From Solirubrobacterales bacterium (GTDB lineage Bacteria; Actinomycetota; Thermoleophilia; Solirubrobacterales; JACPNS01), in the NCBI GenBank assembly GCA_016185345.1, contig JACPNS010000016.1, forward strand, positions 1-54,974: a stretch of DNA of 54,974 bases. Reading direction: 5' to 3'. The notes below the pieces were generated by a model that was not told the origin of the DNA, did no database searches, and worked only from the letters and a program-made list of their open reading frames with translations. The stretch's first letter is position 1. The number at the start of each line of letters is the position of its first letter. The position numbers and the translations under genes are program-made. Below are positions 26,332 through 35,067 of the stretch, piece by piece.

Positions 26332-27486
26332 ATGCGCAAAGTCCTGATACTCGGTTCGACTGGATCGATCGGCACACAGGCGCTCGACGTGATCGAGCGC
26401 AATAACGAGCTGATCGTCGTCGGCCTTTCTGCCGGCAGCGACCACGTCGCACTGCTCGAACAGGCGCACCGCCACCGGGTTGAATCGATCGCGCTCGCAA
26501 GCCCCGATGCCGCCGCACTGGCCAGCGAGCAATGGGACGACGGAACTGTGTTTTCGGGGATCGACGGAATCATCCGCCTGATCGTCGAGACCGAGTGCGA
26601 CATCGTGCTCAACGCGATCGTCGGTTCCGCGGGCCTGCCTCCAACTATTGCGACGCTCGGCGAAGGTATTGACCTTGCACTCGCCAACAAGGAATCGCTC
26701 GTAGTGGGCGGGGAGCTCGTGACCCAGCTCGCCGAGGGCACCGGCGCAGAGCTGATCCCCGTTGACTCCGAGCACTCGGCTTTGTTCCAGCTTGTTCACA
26801 GCGAGCAGCCCGGCACCGTCGATCGCCTCGTACTGACAGCGTCTGGCGGCCCATTCCGTGGTCTTACGCGTGAAGAGCTGCAGAGTGTCAGCGTTTCTGA
26901 CGCCCTGGCGCACCCCACGTGGGACATGGGCGGCAAGATCACGATTGACTCGGCCACGCTGATGAATAAAGGCCTCGAGATAATCGAGGCGCATCACCTC
27001 TTCGGCGTCCCGTACGACCGGATCGATGCCGTGGTGCACCCGCAGTCAATCATCCATTCCTTGATCGACCTCAACGACGGCGCGACAATGGCTCACCTGG
27101 GCTACCCGGACATGCGGGTCCCGATCTCATACGCCTTGAACTACCCCGTGCGCGCGGACGTGCCCGTTGAACGGTTGGATCTTGCACAGGTCGGCTCGCT
27201 CACGTTCGAGGAGCCGGACCGCGAGGCGTTTGGCTGCCTTGCGATCGCCGAAGCTGCGGGTCGCGCAGGCGGCTCGGCCCCCTGCGTGATGAACGCAGCC
27301 AATGAAGTCGCCGTGGCGGCGTTCCTTGCCGAGGAGATTCCGTTCCTGGCTATCCCCGAGGTGATCGAGCGCGCGCTCGACTCCGTAGGGCAGGTGTCGA
27401 TCGGTCACTTCTCACAACTGGCCGACATCGACGTCGAGGCACGGGTCAAGGCGCGCGAAGCAATCGCCGAAACTGTGTTGGACTGA
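26332..27486 (+). CDS. dxr: 1-deoxy-D-xylulose 5-phosphate reductoisomerase
   Basis: Dxr (IspC) converts DXP to MEP, the committed step of the non-mevalonate isoprenoid pathway and the target of fosmidomycin. The 384-aa enzyme has the NADPH motif LGSTGSIGTQALDVIE, LANKESLVVGGEL, the metal/substrate motif PVDSEHSALFQL, TASGGPFRG, the ATLMNKGLE segment and HPQSIIHSLI. It shares this window with ispG and uppS, so three steps of isoprenoid and lipid-carrier synthesis are clustered. rseP follows after 16 nt. Confidence 0.96.
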   Translation: MRKVLILGSTGSIGTQALDVIERNNELIVVGLSAGSDHVALLEQAHRHRVESIALASPDAAALASEQWDDGTVFSGIDGIIRLIVETECDIVLNAIVGSAGLPPTIATLGEGIDLALANKESLVVGGELVTQLAEGTGAELIPVDSEHSALFQLVHSEQPGTVDRLVLTASGGPFRGLTREELQSVSVSDALAHPTWDMGGKITIDSATLMNKGLEIIEAHHLFGVPYDRIDAVVHPQSIIHSLIDLNDGATMAHLGYPDMRVPISYALNYPVRADVPVERLDLAQVGSLTFEEPDREAFGCLAIAEAAGRAGGSAPCVMNAANEVAVAAFLAEEIPFLAIPEVIERALDSVGQVSIGHFSQLADIDVEARVKAREAIAETVLD

Positions 27487-27502
27487 TCGGGTTCGTGAAA
27501 CA

Positions 27503-28597
27503 GTGACTTGGTTCCTTGCATTTCTGGCCTTCGCAGCACTCGTCGTACTCCACGAGTACGGCCACTTTCTTGCGGCCAAAGCCGTGGGCATGAAGGCCAC
27601 GCGTTTCTCGCTCTTCTTCCCGCCGGCGCTCTTCAAGTACAAGCCGAAGAACAGTGAAACAACCTACGAGATCGGATCGATCCCCGCGGGCGGTTTCGTG
27701 AAGATCGTCGGAATGAACCCCGACGAGGAGATCGCGCCCGAGGACCTCAAGCGGGCCTACTTCATGATGCCGGTCTGGAAGCGCATCACGGTGATCGCGG
27801 CTGGTCCTGCAGTCAACTTCCTGATTGCCTTCATCCTGATCTGGGTTCTTTACGCATTCATCGGCGTTTCCCAACCCGGCCCTGCGACCAGCAAGGTCGG
27901 AGAGGTGGCGTTGGGTCAGCCAGCGACCGGCGTGATCAAGCCGGGCGACACTGTCGTCTCGATCAACGGTGTCGAAGGCAAACCACAGGAGATGATCGCC
28001 GAGCTCCAGAAGTCGCAGTGCGACGGGGCCAAGACCGAGGGCTGCGTTGCGACAAAGCCCGTCACGATCGTCTACGAACGCGACGGCACGGAGCGGACGG
28101 CCAAGCTCACGCCGGAGTACGACTCAACTGCTGAACGCATGCGTGTTGGCATGACGTTCGATTCGATCGCGGGACCCCAAGAGACGCTCCCGCTCTGGTC
28201 GGCGTTCACCACGACCGCGGATCGCATGTGGTACGTCACGTCATTGACCGTGACGCTGCCGAAGCGCCTTTTTGTCGAGAAGGAACGCAAAGAGATCTCG
28301 AGCGTCGCCGGCGGTTACAAGCGAACCGAGACGGCGATCAAGACCAGCACGGAGCAGGCGATCGGATTGATCGCGCTGATCTCGCTGAGTCTCGCGATCA
28401 TCAACCTCTTCCCGTTCCTGCCGCTGGACGGTGGCCACATCTTCTGGGCGCTTGTCGAGAAGGTCAGGGGCAAGCGGGTGTCAACCCCGACGCTCGAGAA
28501 GGCGAGCATCGTCGGCCTGGCGCTGGTCGGAATGCTCTTCCTGATCGGATTGTCGAACGACATCGAGCGCTTCCGCTCGGGCGGATTCGGTCCCTGA
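27503..28597 (+). CDS. rseP: RseP-family intramembrane site-2 metalloprotease
   Basis: A 364-aa zinc protease that cuts transmembrane substrates such as anti-sigma factors. The zinc motif is LHEYGHFLAAKAVGM in the first membrane segment; the third ligand is in LPLDGGHIFWALVE near residue 310. A PDZ domain lies between (about 125-215), with ATGVIKPGDTVVSINGVEG. GTG start without a clear SD sequence. The order dxr-rseP-ispG is conserved in many bacteria. The actual substrate is unknown; the small membrane protein at 36311 could be one, which is only a guess. Confidence 0.93.
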   Translation: MTWFLAFLAFAALVVLHEYGHFLAAKAVGMKATRFSLFFPPALFKYKPKNSETTYEIGSIPAGGFVKIVGMNPDEEIAPEDLKRAYFMMPVWKRITVIAAGPAVNFLIAFILIWVLYAFIGVSQPGPATSKVGEVALGQPATGVIKPGDTVVSINGVEGKPQEMIAELQKSQCDGAKTEGCVATKPVTIVYERDGTERTAKLTPEYDSTAERMRVGMTFDSIAGPQETLPLWSAFTTTADRMWYVTSLTVTLPKRLFVEKERKEISSVAGGYKRTETAIKTSTEQAIGLIALISLSLAIINLFPFLPLDGGHIFWALVEKVRGKRVSTPTLEKASIVGLALVGMLFLIGLSNDIERFRSGGFGP

Positions 28598-28622
28598 CCC
28601 TGACGGTTTGAGCGGTCCTCCG

Positions 28623-28942
28623 GAGATACGCGATGCCGATCCGGCAATAGACGCCGCCGCCGAAGTCGAAGGACGGGTGATGGGCTACGCATACGCCGCG
28701 CCCCACGCCTCGCGCGATTCGTACCGCTGGGCGTGCTCGACTGCGATTTACCACTGCCCAACGCGCGATCCGTGACGATGCACGAGAAGCTCGGCTTTCG
28801 TGAAGCCGCGCACTACCGGCGAATCGGCTACAAACTGGGCAAGTGGCACGATGTGATCTGGATGCAGCGTGATCTGGTGCCCGACGGAACCGATTTTCCG
28901 AATCCGCCTCCCGCGCCAGGTCGGCCGGGCGCAGGCGCCTGA
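28623..28942 (+). pseudogene. Remnant of a GNAT acetyltransferase (phosphinothricin-acetyltransferase-like)
   Basis: Two reading frames together give pieces of a GNAT N-acetyltransferase. One frame (28623-28775) reads AAAEVEGRVMGYAYAAPHAS and then DSYRWACSTAIYH before a TGA. The second frame reads LPLPNARSVTMHEKLGFREAAHYRRIGYKLG and then KWHDVIWMQRDL. These match the start and end of the family, but the acetyl-CoA-binding segment (RGxGxG/A) between them is missing and the frames do not connect. The N-terminal part is also shortened. The remnant fills the space between rseP and ispG. Confidence 0.75.
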
Positions 28943-28947
28943 CCGCC

Positions 28948-28953
28948 TACCCT
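28948..28953 (+). promoter_or_regulatory. Candidate -10 (TACCCT) for leaderless ispG mRNA
   Basis: TACCCT ends 7 nt before the ispG ATG; the intervening TAGATCA has no SD character. Confidence 0.5.
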
Positions 28954-28960
28954 TAGATCA

Positions 28961-30244
28961 ATGGCTTCCAAGAAGCAAATCTGGGTCCGCAACGTCCCGA
29001 TCGGCGGCGGCGCGCCGGTTGTGGTGCAGTCGATGACGAAGACCGAGACCGCCAGCAAGCAGGCGACGATCGATCAGATCAATCGCATGGCCGAGGCCGG
29101 TTGCGAGATCGTCCGCTGCGCCGTTCCGCGCGACGAAGACGTTGTAGCGCTCAAGGAGATCCTCGCGGTCTCGCCGATCCCGATCATTGCGGACATTCAC
29201 TTCAATCACACGCTGGCGCTGAAGGCGATCGACGCCGGCGCAGATGCGATCCGATTGAACCCCGGCAACATCGGTGGACCGGACAAGGTCGCTGAAGTCG
29301 TCGCGAAGGCGAAGGAGAAGGGGACACCGATGCGTATCGGCGTCAACTCCGGCTCGCTTCCCAAGCACCTTCACGAGCTTGAGAAGGAGAACTCGGTCGA
29401 GGCGCTGGTCACAGCAGCCACCGAGTTCGTAGCGCTGATGGAGTCGCTCGACTTCGACAACTTCAAAGTTTCGATCAAGTCCACGAACGTTCCGAACACG
29501 ATCGCCTCGAACCGACTGCTCAGCGAAAAGATCGACTACCCGTTGCACCTCGGGATCACCGAGGCCGGCACCAAGTGGAGTGGTTCACTCAAGTCGAGCG
29601 TTGGCCTGGGCACCCTTCTGGCCGACGGCATCGGCGACACGATTCGGATTTCGCTCTCAACTTTCCACGCAGAAGAAGAAGTCAAGGTCGCCTGGGAGAT
29701 CCTCAAGGCGCTCCAGCTGCGCGAGAAGGGCCCGGTTCTGATTGCCTGCCCAACGTGCGGGCGACTGCAGTTCGACATGGACACAGTTGTCCAAGAGATC
29801 GAGACTCGGCTTGAGGCCTATGACGAACCGATCGAAGTCGCCGTGCTCGGTTGCGCCGTGAACGGGATCGGCGAGGCAGCCGCAGCAGACTTCGGCATTG
29901 CCGGCGCCAAGAATGAAGGCGTGATCTTCGCCCAGGGCAAGGCCCTGCGCAAGGTCCCTACCCCTCAGCTCGTCGACGAGCTCTTCGTCGAGATCGACAA
30001 GTCGCGCGCGGCCGGCGGCAAGGTCGAGTTCGATGAAGCCAAGTCGGCAGAGGGCATGGAGTTCATCCGCAAGATCGAAGAAGAAAACGCCGGGGACCTG
30101 ACTCCGGAGAAGCTTGCAGCGCTAGAGGCCGAGAAAGCTCGCGAGGGCGAGGACTTCACCGGACCTGAGCTACCAGTGCTCAAGCCGGTGATCATCGACG
30201 AGGCTGCGTCTCCGCAGGCCGGTCGTCGATTCGCTCGCAACTAA
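28961..30244 (+). CDS. ispG: 4-hydroxy-3-methylbut-2-enyl-diphosphate synthase (IspG/GcpE)
   Basis: IspG is the [4Fe-4S] enzyme that reduces MEcPP to HMBPP in the MEP pathway. N-terminal barrel motifs are VVVQSMTKTETASKQAT, IIADIHFNHTLALKAID, RLNPGNIGGPDKV and RIGVNSGSLPKHL. Cluster ligands are CPTCGR (two Cys) and VLGCAVNGIGEA (one Cys), with the conserved Glu nearby. At 427 aa it carries about 60 extra residues, a charged tail from about residue 355. An ATG 7 nt after TACCCT suggests leaderless expression. Confidence 0.95.
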   Translation: MASKKQIWVRNVPIGGGAPVVVQSMTKTETASKQATIDQINRMAEAGCEIVRCAVPRDEDVVALKEILAVSPIPIIADIHFNHTLALKAIDAGADAIRLNPGNIGGPDKVAEVVAKAKEKGTPMRIGVNSGSLPKHLHELEKENSVEALVTAATEFVALMESLDFDNFKVSIKSTNVPNTIASNRLLSEKIDYPLHLGITEAGTKWSGSLKSSVGLGTLLADGIGDTIRISLSTFHAEEEVKVAWEILKALQLREKGPVLIACPTCGRLQFDMDTVVQEIETRLEAYDEPIEVAVLGCAVNGIGEAAAADFGIAGAKNEGVIFAQGKALRKVPTPQLVDELFVEIDKSRAAGGKVEFDEAKSAEGMEFIRKIEEENAGDLTPEKLAALEAEKAREGEDFTGPELPVLKPVIIDEAASPQAGRRFARN

Positions 30245-30318
30245 CTCGGGTGCCGACTCGCTTTTGAGTCCGCTGGAATCGGCGAGTGGAACAGCATCGA
30301 GCCCACTGCCCAAGAAGC

Positions 30319-30353
30319 CTCCACACTCGATCCCTGGCGGATCGAGTGTGGAG
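30319..30353. terminator. 15-bp perfect inverted repeat between convergent genes
   Basis: CTCCACACTCGATCC (30319-30333) and GGATCGAGTGTGGAG (30339-30353) form a perfect 15-bp stem around CTGGC. There is no T-tract on either side, so it is not a textbook intrinsic terminator. Its place between the ends of ispG and the opposing gene at 30407 suggests a two-way terminator or mRNA-end stabiliser. Confidence 0.6.
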
Positions 30354-30406
30354 TTGATGCGGCTTAGATTTCAGGAGTGGGCGGGTTTGGTGGCCCCGCG
30401 CACGCG

Positions 30407-31870
30407 CTAGTTCGTCTTCATCTTGATCAGCGTGCCGGGCTTGGACCAGCGGCTGATTCCGCCTGACCAGTTGATGCGGTAGGTCTTCGACTTCGCACCG
30501 CTCAGGCTGATGTCTTGCATGAAGTATCCAGTTGACGCGCTGACCGGGATCGACTTCACCGTGGTCCACGTGCCGTTGGACTTGACCTCGAGCTTGGCGG
30601 TTTCAGTACCGGGCGACTTCGCGCGTAGGCAGCCCCAGATCGTGACCTTGTTCGAGCTCGCGGTCTTGAAGACCATGAATGGCGTCTGGAATGCCTCGTA
30701 CAGGCCCTTCTTCTTGGTGCCGTCTGCGAAGCGTAGGCCCGTCTGGAAGGAAACGCTGTCGCTCTCCTGGTCGTCGACCAGCAGATACTGCGAGTAGGTG
30801 GCGACGCGGGAATCGGTCCAGGTTAGATACTCGCTGGCGTTCAGGTAGTACGGCACCTTCGAGAGGGGCTGGCCTAGGCTCTTGTCCGGCGGATTGGTCT
30901 GAATGCCGTACTCGCTGTTGTAAATCTTCATCTTCTTCGTTGCAAGGCGTTTTGCCTTGTAGGCCTGGTCGAGCACCTTCTCGACGCGGGGCAGGTAGGC
31001 AATCGGGGCGTTGTCCTTGGATGCCTTCTCGGTTGCAGTCGGCGGGGCGCTCAGGTTATACGGGTGGTAGGCGAGGCCGGAGGCCTTGATCTTCTGGAAG
31101 TCGGCGCACTTGTACTTCTTGGCTGCGCTGCCCTTGAGAGCCTTTCCCTTTGAGTCAAGGCAGAAGAACGCGCGGAGCCAGGTCAATGGACGCGTGGCGA
31201 GCGTGGGCAGGTAGCGCTGGTAACGACCGAGTATCTCGCCGATCAGGACCGTCGAAGATGCGTGACCGTTGGAAGCGAGTGCCTTCTGGGCGGCGCGGTA
31301 CATGTCTCGGTAGTGGATCGCGGACTGTGCCGCGCCGCTCCTGGACTGCGGCTGCATGAATCGTTTGAGGTTTACCTCATTCCAGAACGAGAAATAGCGG
31401 ACGCTCGGATAACGCTTGCCGACGGCCGTCACGAACTCCGCGTAGTCAGCCGCCTTCGGTTCATATGCGCCCGCGCCAGGCGAAGTTTCCTTGCTTACGG
31501 CCCAGCGCGGTGCTGGGGCGGTGATCATGAGCCACACCTTCATGCCGCGCGCCTGCGCACCTGCGACGGCTGCATCCACGGTGGTCCAGACGCCGGCTGG
31601 GTAGTTGTCTGCGTTCGTCAGGTCGACCGCGGGCTTGACCGTGGAAGTCCCGTTGGGCGCGAAGCTGCGCCACGTCACGGGAATCTTCATGATGTCGAAC
31701 CCGAGCGCGTCGGCCTCATCGAGAGCGGCGGTCTGTGCCGCCGGCTCCGACGAGAGGATGCGTCCTGGGTCGTCGATCACGCTCAGCTGGCTCTTGGAGG
31801 CGATCGCCGAGGTGGAACTGATGGCCAGCAACATCAAAACTATGGCCAGTCCGAGAATCAGTGTTTTCAC
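30407..31870 (-). CDS. Exported glycosidase-like protein (clan GH-A-like)
   Basis: A 487-aa protein with an N-terminal signal peptide (KTLILGLAIVLMLLAISSTSAIA) and no lipobox. The body looks like a (beta/alpha)8 glycosidase: FWNEVNLKRF with Glu165 as putative acid/base, AYHPYN (about 268) and YNSEYGIQT with Glu320 as putative nucleophile. The last 100 residues (TIWGCLRAKSP to the end) look like a beta-sandwich domain. Family and substrate are not assigned. The GTG at 31870 gives a clean signal peptide; the frame stays open to 31933. Confidence 0.82.
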   Translation of the reverse strand: MKTLILGLAIVLMLLAISSTSAIASKSQLSVIDDPGRILSSEPAAQTAALDEADALGFDIMKIPVTWRSFAPNGTSTVKPAVDLTNADNYPAGVWTTVDAAVAGAQARGMKVWLMITAPAPRWAVSKETSPGAGAYEPKAADYAEFVTAVGKRYPSVRYFSFWNEVNLKRFMQPQSRSGAAQSAIHYRDMYRAAQKALASNGHASSTVLIGEILGRYQRYLPTLATRPLTWLRAFFCLDSKGKALKGSAAKKYKCADFQKIKASGLAYHPYNLSAPPTATEKASKDNAPIAYLPRVEKVLDQAYKAKRLATKKMKIYNSEYGIQTNPPDKSLGQPLSKVPYYLNASEYLTWTDSRVATYSQYLLVDDQESDSVSFQTGLRFADGTKKKGLYEAFQTPFMVFKTASSNKVTIWGCLRAKSPGTETAKLEVKSNGTWTTVKSIPVSASTGYFMQDISLSGAKSKTYRINWSGGISRWSKPGTLIKMKTN

Positions 31871-32013
31871 GTTTCGAGTGTTCAAGTTTCTACAACCTTG
31901 GGGGCGCGTTGGGGACCGAGTTGAGCGTTGCACTTACGGCTAGAAAACCGACTTCGACGGCGAAGTTGCGCCGTAGCTCGCGGATCGAAGCGATCGATGC
32001 TATCGATGGGAAC

Positions 32014-32019
32014 TAGGAT
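32014..32019 (+). promoter_or_regulatory. Candidate -10 (TAGGAT) for leaderless proS mRNA
   Basis: TAGGAT ends 8 nt before the proS ATG, separated by the C-rich CCCCGCCG that has no SD complementarity. Confidence 0.5.
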
Positions 32020-32027
32020 CCCCGCCG

Positions 32028-33728
32028 ATGACACGCCTGAGCGAATATCTCCTGCCGACCGAGAAGCAAGCCCCTGCCGACGCCGAGGCAATCTCGCACA
32101 AATTGATGGTTCGAGCGGGCCTCATCCGTCAGATCGGAGCTGGCCTCTGGACCTACCTTCCCGCTGGCTGGAGGGTCCAACGCAAGGTTGAGCAGATCAT
32201 CCGAGAAGAAATGGACCGCTCCGGCGCGATGGAGATCCTCATGCCGGTCATCCAACCGGCGGACCTCTGGGAGAAAACCGGGCGAATCGGCATCTCAGAG
32301 CTCTTCAGGCTCAAAGACCGCAAGGACACGGACATGGTGCTGGCCATGACCGGTGAAGAAGCCGTCACCAACCACATCGCTCGCGAAGTGCGCTCCTACC
32401 GTGACCTTCCGCTCACGCTCTACCAATTTCAGACGAAGGGCCGTGACGAGCCCCGACCGCGCGCGGGAATGCTGCGCACGCGCGAGTTCACGATGAAGGA
32501 CGCGTACAGCTTCGATCGCGACGAGGATGGGCTTGCCCGTTCTTACGACATCCAGGCCAACGCCTACAAGCGCATTTTCGATCGAATCGGCCTCGAGTGG
32601 TACATGGTCGAGTCGGATGTCGGAATGATGGGGGGATCCCGCGCCGACGAATACATGGCCCCGTGCGCCGCTGGTGAGGACAATGTCGCGCTGGCCGCTG
32701 GCTACGCCGCGAACGTCGAGATCGCCACCGGAACGCCCGCGCCGCGTGTCGCCGGTCCTGATCTCGACGCACCGGAGGAGGTCGCTACGCCCGGCCAGAC
32801 GACGATCGAGCAGGTGGCTACCGCCCTGAACGTTGCGCAGAGCACGCTCCTGAAGGCGATGCCGATGATCGACGAAGAGGATGGCACGCCGCTGCTCGTG
32901 ATCCTCCGGGGTGACCACTCGCTGAACGAGATCAAGCTGCAGAACGCAATCGGGCGTCCATTGCGGCAGGCCAGAGATGCCGAGATCGAGAAACACTTCA
33001 ACTCGCCGACGGGGTACACGGGCCCGCTCCGCCAATCCGTACGCATCGTCACCGATCGCGCCTGCGAGGGCGAGGCAGGCGGTTGGGTCGCCGGAGCGAA
33101 CAGAGCCGACACCCACGTCAAGGGCGTCAAGATCGGCCGTGACTTCGAGACAGAGTTTGCCGACGTTCGAACCGTCGTTGCCGGTGACCTCTCACCGGGA
33201 GGCGACCCGATCGAGATCGTTCCGGCGATCGAGATCGGCAACATCTTCAAACTCGGTACTCGCTACAGCGAGGCGTTGGGAGCAACGTTCCTCGACGAAG
33301 AGGGCAAGGAACACGCGATCGTCATGGGAAGCTACGGAATTGGCCCGGCACGTGTGGTCGCAGCTGTAGTCGAACAGCTCGCCGACGCTGCAGGGATCGT
33401 CTGGCCTAAGGCAATTGCTCCGTTCCACGTTCACCTCGTCGTTCTGGGCAAAGACCCGGAGGGGCCTGAGCGCGTGGCCGCCAACAACCTTTACGAAGAG
33501 CTCATCGAGGCTGGGCTCGAGGTGATCTACGACGACCGCTCCGCCGGTCCGGGCGTGAAATTCGCTGATGCCGAACTGCTCGGCTGCCCGATTCGCATAA
33601 CGCTGGGCGCGCGCAGTCTCGAATCCGGTGAGCTCGAGCTTCAGATCCGTCGTGGCCAGGAAAACAAATCGATTCCGATCGAGGGCGCGGTGAAGGCGAT
33701 CCAGGCCGAGCTCGACGCGGTCGACTGA
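32028..33728 (+). CDS. proS: Prolyl-tRNA synthetase (bacterial type)
   Basis: ProS charges tRNA-Pro. The 566-aa class II synthetase has motif 1 and 2 regions (RAGLIRQIGAGLWTYLPAG, LYQFQTKGRDEPRPRAGMLR, REFTMKDAYSFD), an INS editing domain between motifs 2 and 3 (about 225-400, including GDHSLNEIKLQNA), motif 3 (GSYGIGPARVVAAVVEQ) and the anticodon-binding domain (PFHVHLVVLG, YDDRSAGPGVKFADAELLG). It leads a run proS-pgsA-RsiG-FHA-MerR. Confidence 0.96.
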   Translation: MTRLSEYLLPTEKQAPADAEAISHKLMVRAGLIRQIGAGLWTYLPAGWRVQRKVEQIIREEMDRSGAMEILMPVIQPADLWEKTGRIGISELFRLKDRKDTDMVLAMTGEEAVTNHIAREVRSYRDLPLTLYQFQTKGRDEPRPRAGMLRTREFTMKDAYSFDRDEDGLARSYDIQANAYKRIFDRIGLEWYMVESDVGMMGGSRADEYMAPCAAGEDNVALAAGYAANVEIATGTPAPRVAGPDLDAPEEVATPGQTTIEQVATALNVAQSTLLKAMPMIDEEDGTPLLVILRGDHSLNEIKLQNAIGRPLRQARDAEIEKHFNSPTGYTGPLRQSVRIVTDRACEGEAGGWVAGANRADTHVKGVKIGRDFETEFADVRTVVAGDLSPGGDPIEIVPAIEIGNIFKLGTRYSEALGATFLDEEGKEHAIVMGSYGIGPARVVAAVVEQLADAAGIVWPKAIAPFHVHLVVLGKDPEGPERVAANNLYEELIEAGLEVIYDDRSAGPGVKFADAELLGCPIRITLGARSLESGELELQIRRGQENKSIPIEGAVKAIQAELDAVD

Positions 33729-33733
33729 GCGCT

Positions 33734-34360
33734 GTGCGGATGGCTCGCGAGCGCGGTTTCAAACGGATCGCCGGCATCGACCGGTCCGGGGGTCCAGATG
33801 AGCTCACCAGCGGCAATCAGCCCTGGCGCCCCTGCACGATCCCCAACTTCATCGGCTACGCACGAGCGCTGCTGATCCCGATCTTCTTCGTGCTCGCGTG
33901 GAACTCGCCGGACGGTCGCGACTCGACGGCAAACATCGCGCTGTTCATCTGCGGGGCGAGTGACTACCTGGACGGCTTGGCCGCTCGCCTGACCGGTCAG
34001 TTCAGTCGGCTCGGCACGCTACTCGATCCCTTGATCGACCGCCTGATGATTCTGGCCGCCGGTGTCATCATCTACAAGTTCGAGCTGCTCCCGCTCTATC
34101 TGATTCTGCTCGTGTTCATACGCGAGGCGTTGATGTTGGTGCTTTCAGTGCCCGCGCTTATGAAGGGCATTGAGATCAAGGTCAACTGGATCGGTCGCCT
34201 GGCGGTCTGGCCCTTGATGGGGGGCGGCATGCTCGCGCTCTACCTTGATACCTGGGTCGCAAACGCGCTCGTCTGGATTGGCGTGCTGGGTTCGTACGCC
34301 GCCTCGTGGTTGTATTTCAAAGCCGTCTGGCCGCAGCTGCGCGCAAAACCTCAACCGTAG
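33734..34360 (+). CDS. pgsA: CDP-alcohol phosphatidyltransferase, PgsA-like
   Basis: A 208-aa integral membrane enzyme with the complete CDP-alcohol phosphotransferase signature D-x2-DG-x2-AR-x8-G-x3-D-x3-D, read as SDYLDGLAARLTGQFSRLG then TLLDPLIDR (about 75-102). It most likely makes phosphatidylglycerophosphate from CDP-diacylglycerol and glycerol-3-phosphate, or a related phospholipid such as PI phosphate; substrate choice cannot be read from the motif. A poorly conserved, 35-residue hydrophilic N-terminus precedes the first membrane segment. Starts at GTG 33734 and ATG 33740 are both possible. Confidence 0.88.
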   Translation: MRMARERGFKRIAGIDRSGGPDELTSGNQPWRPCTIPNFIGYARALLIPIFFVLAWNSPDGRDSTANIALFICGASDYLDGLAARLTGQFSRLGTLLDPLIDRLMILAAGVIIYKFELLPLYLILLVFIREALMLVLSVPALMKGIEIKVNWIGRLAVWPLMGGGMLALYLDTWVANALVWIGVLGSYAASWLYFKAVWPQLRAKPQP

Positions 34361-34503
34361 GTGGAGCCTTAGGGAAAAGTCTGCTTATACTGCAGGCACT
34401 CCTCCGGCGGTCCGCAATTTTGGGGCGGTGCCAAGGAGATCTGGGGTTGGACCACGAAACTGTTGGTTCCAGAGCTTTTCAAAACTTTCGAGGGAGCAAC
34501 GCG

Positions 34504-35061
34504 TTGGACGAATGGGTTTCAGACATCGGCTCGATGAGCGATGCCGAGCTGAAGGGACTGATCGGTGAACTCGCCACCGAAGAGCAGGACATCTCGTACG
34601 GGCGCCGCATCCTTCACGGCAAGATCGACCTTCTGCGCGCCGAGCTCGTAAATCGACTGCGCGCGCGCCACGACGCCGGCAACGAGACAATCACCGACGC
34701 CGATGTCGCAAAGCTGACCGATCTGATCACCGCCGCAGAGAGCGAGGCAGCTCCGGGTGGACAGCTTGCAGACACCGAGCCGCACGAGTCTTCGAGCGCT
34801 CAGACCGAGCCGTTCCCGGACCTCGGCGCACTGACCGACGTTGAGCTGAAGGAGCTGATTCGAAAGCTCACAGACGAAGAGCGCGAGATCTCCTACCAGC
34901 GTCGCATCCTTCACGGCAAGATCGACATCCTTCGCGCCGAGCTGGTCAATCGCATGCGCACGCAGCGTGAAGAGGGCCAGGCGACCATCACTGGCGAGGA
35001 CATCGAACAGCTCACCGAAATTCTGTCCGGCAAGGCCGCCGCTCCGGCGGAGGGGGAATAG
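34504..35061 (+). CDS. RsiG-like protein with two tandem c-di-GMP-type helical motifs
   Basis: The 185-aa protein consists of two homologous units. Unit 1 (about 11-76) contains Glu27, Ser31, Arg34, His38 and Asp42; unit 2 (about 110-175) has Glu126, Ser130, Arg133, His137 and Asp141. The spacing E-x3-S-x2-R-x3-[H]-x3-D equals the c-di-GMP-binding motif of the anti-sigma factor RsiG of Streptomyces and Rubrobacter, with His instead of Gln. Both units share RRILHGKID and LRAELVNR and end in an acidic helix. A disordered linker (about 80-105) joins them. The TTG at 34504 is preferred (GAGGGAG 8 nt upstream). Partner sigma factor is not in the window. Confidence 0.78.
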   Translation: MDEWVSDIGSMSDAELKGLIGELATEEQDISYGRRILHGKIDLLRAELVNRLRARHDAGNETITDADVAKLTDLITAAESEAAPGGQLADTEPHESSSAQTEPFPDLGALTDVELKELIRKLTDEEREISYQRRILHGKIDILRAELVNRMRTQREEGQATITGEDIEQLTEILSGKAAAPAEGE

Positions 35062-35067
35062 CGTCAA

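Noticed and set aside
30319-30353. The 15-bp inverted repeat as an insertion-sequence terminal repeat or site-specific recombination site
   Set aside because: It is a single hairpin with a 5-nt loop between two convergent gene ends, with no partner copy or recombinase gene, so a termination or stability role is more likely.
31262-31924. 220-codon plus-strand frame opposite the exported glycosidase-like gene
   Set aside because: Antisense shadow; the minus-strand frame has a clear signal peptide and enzyme motifs.
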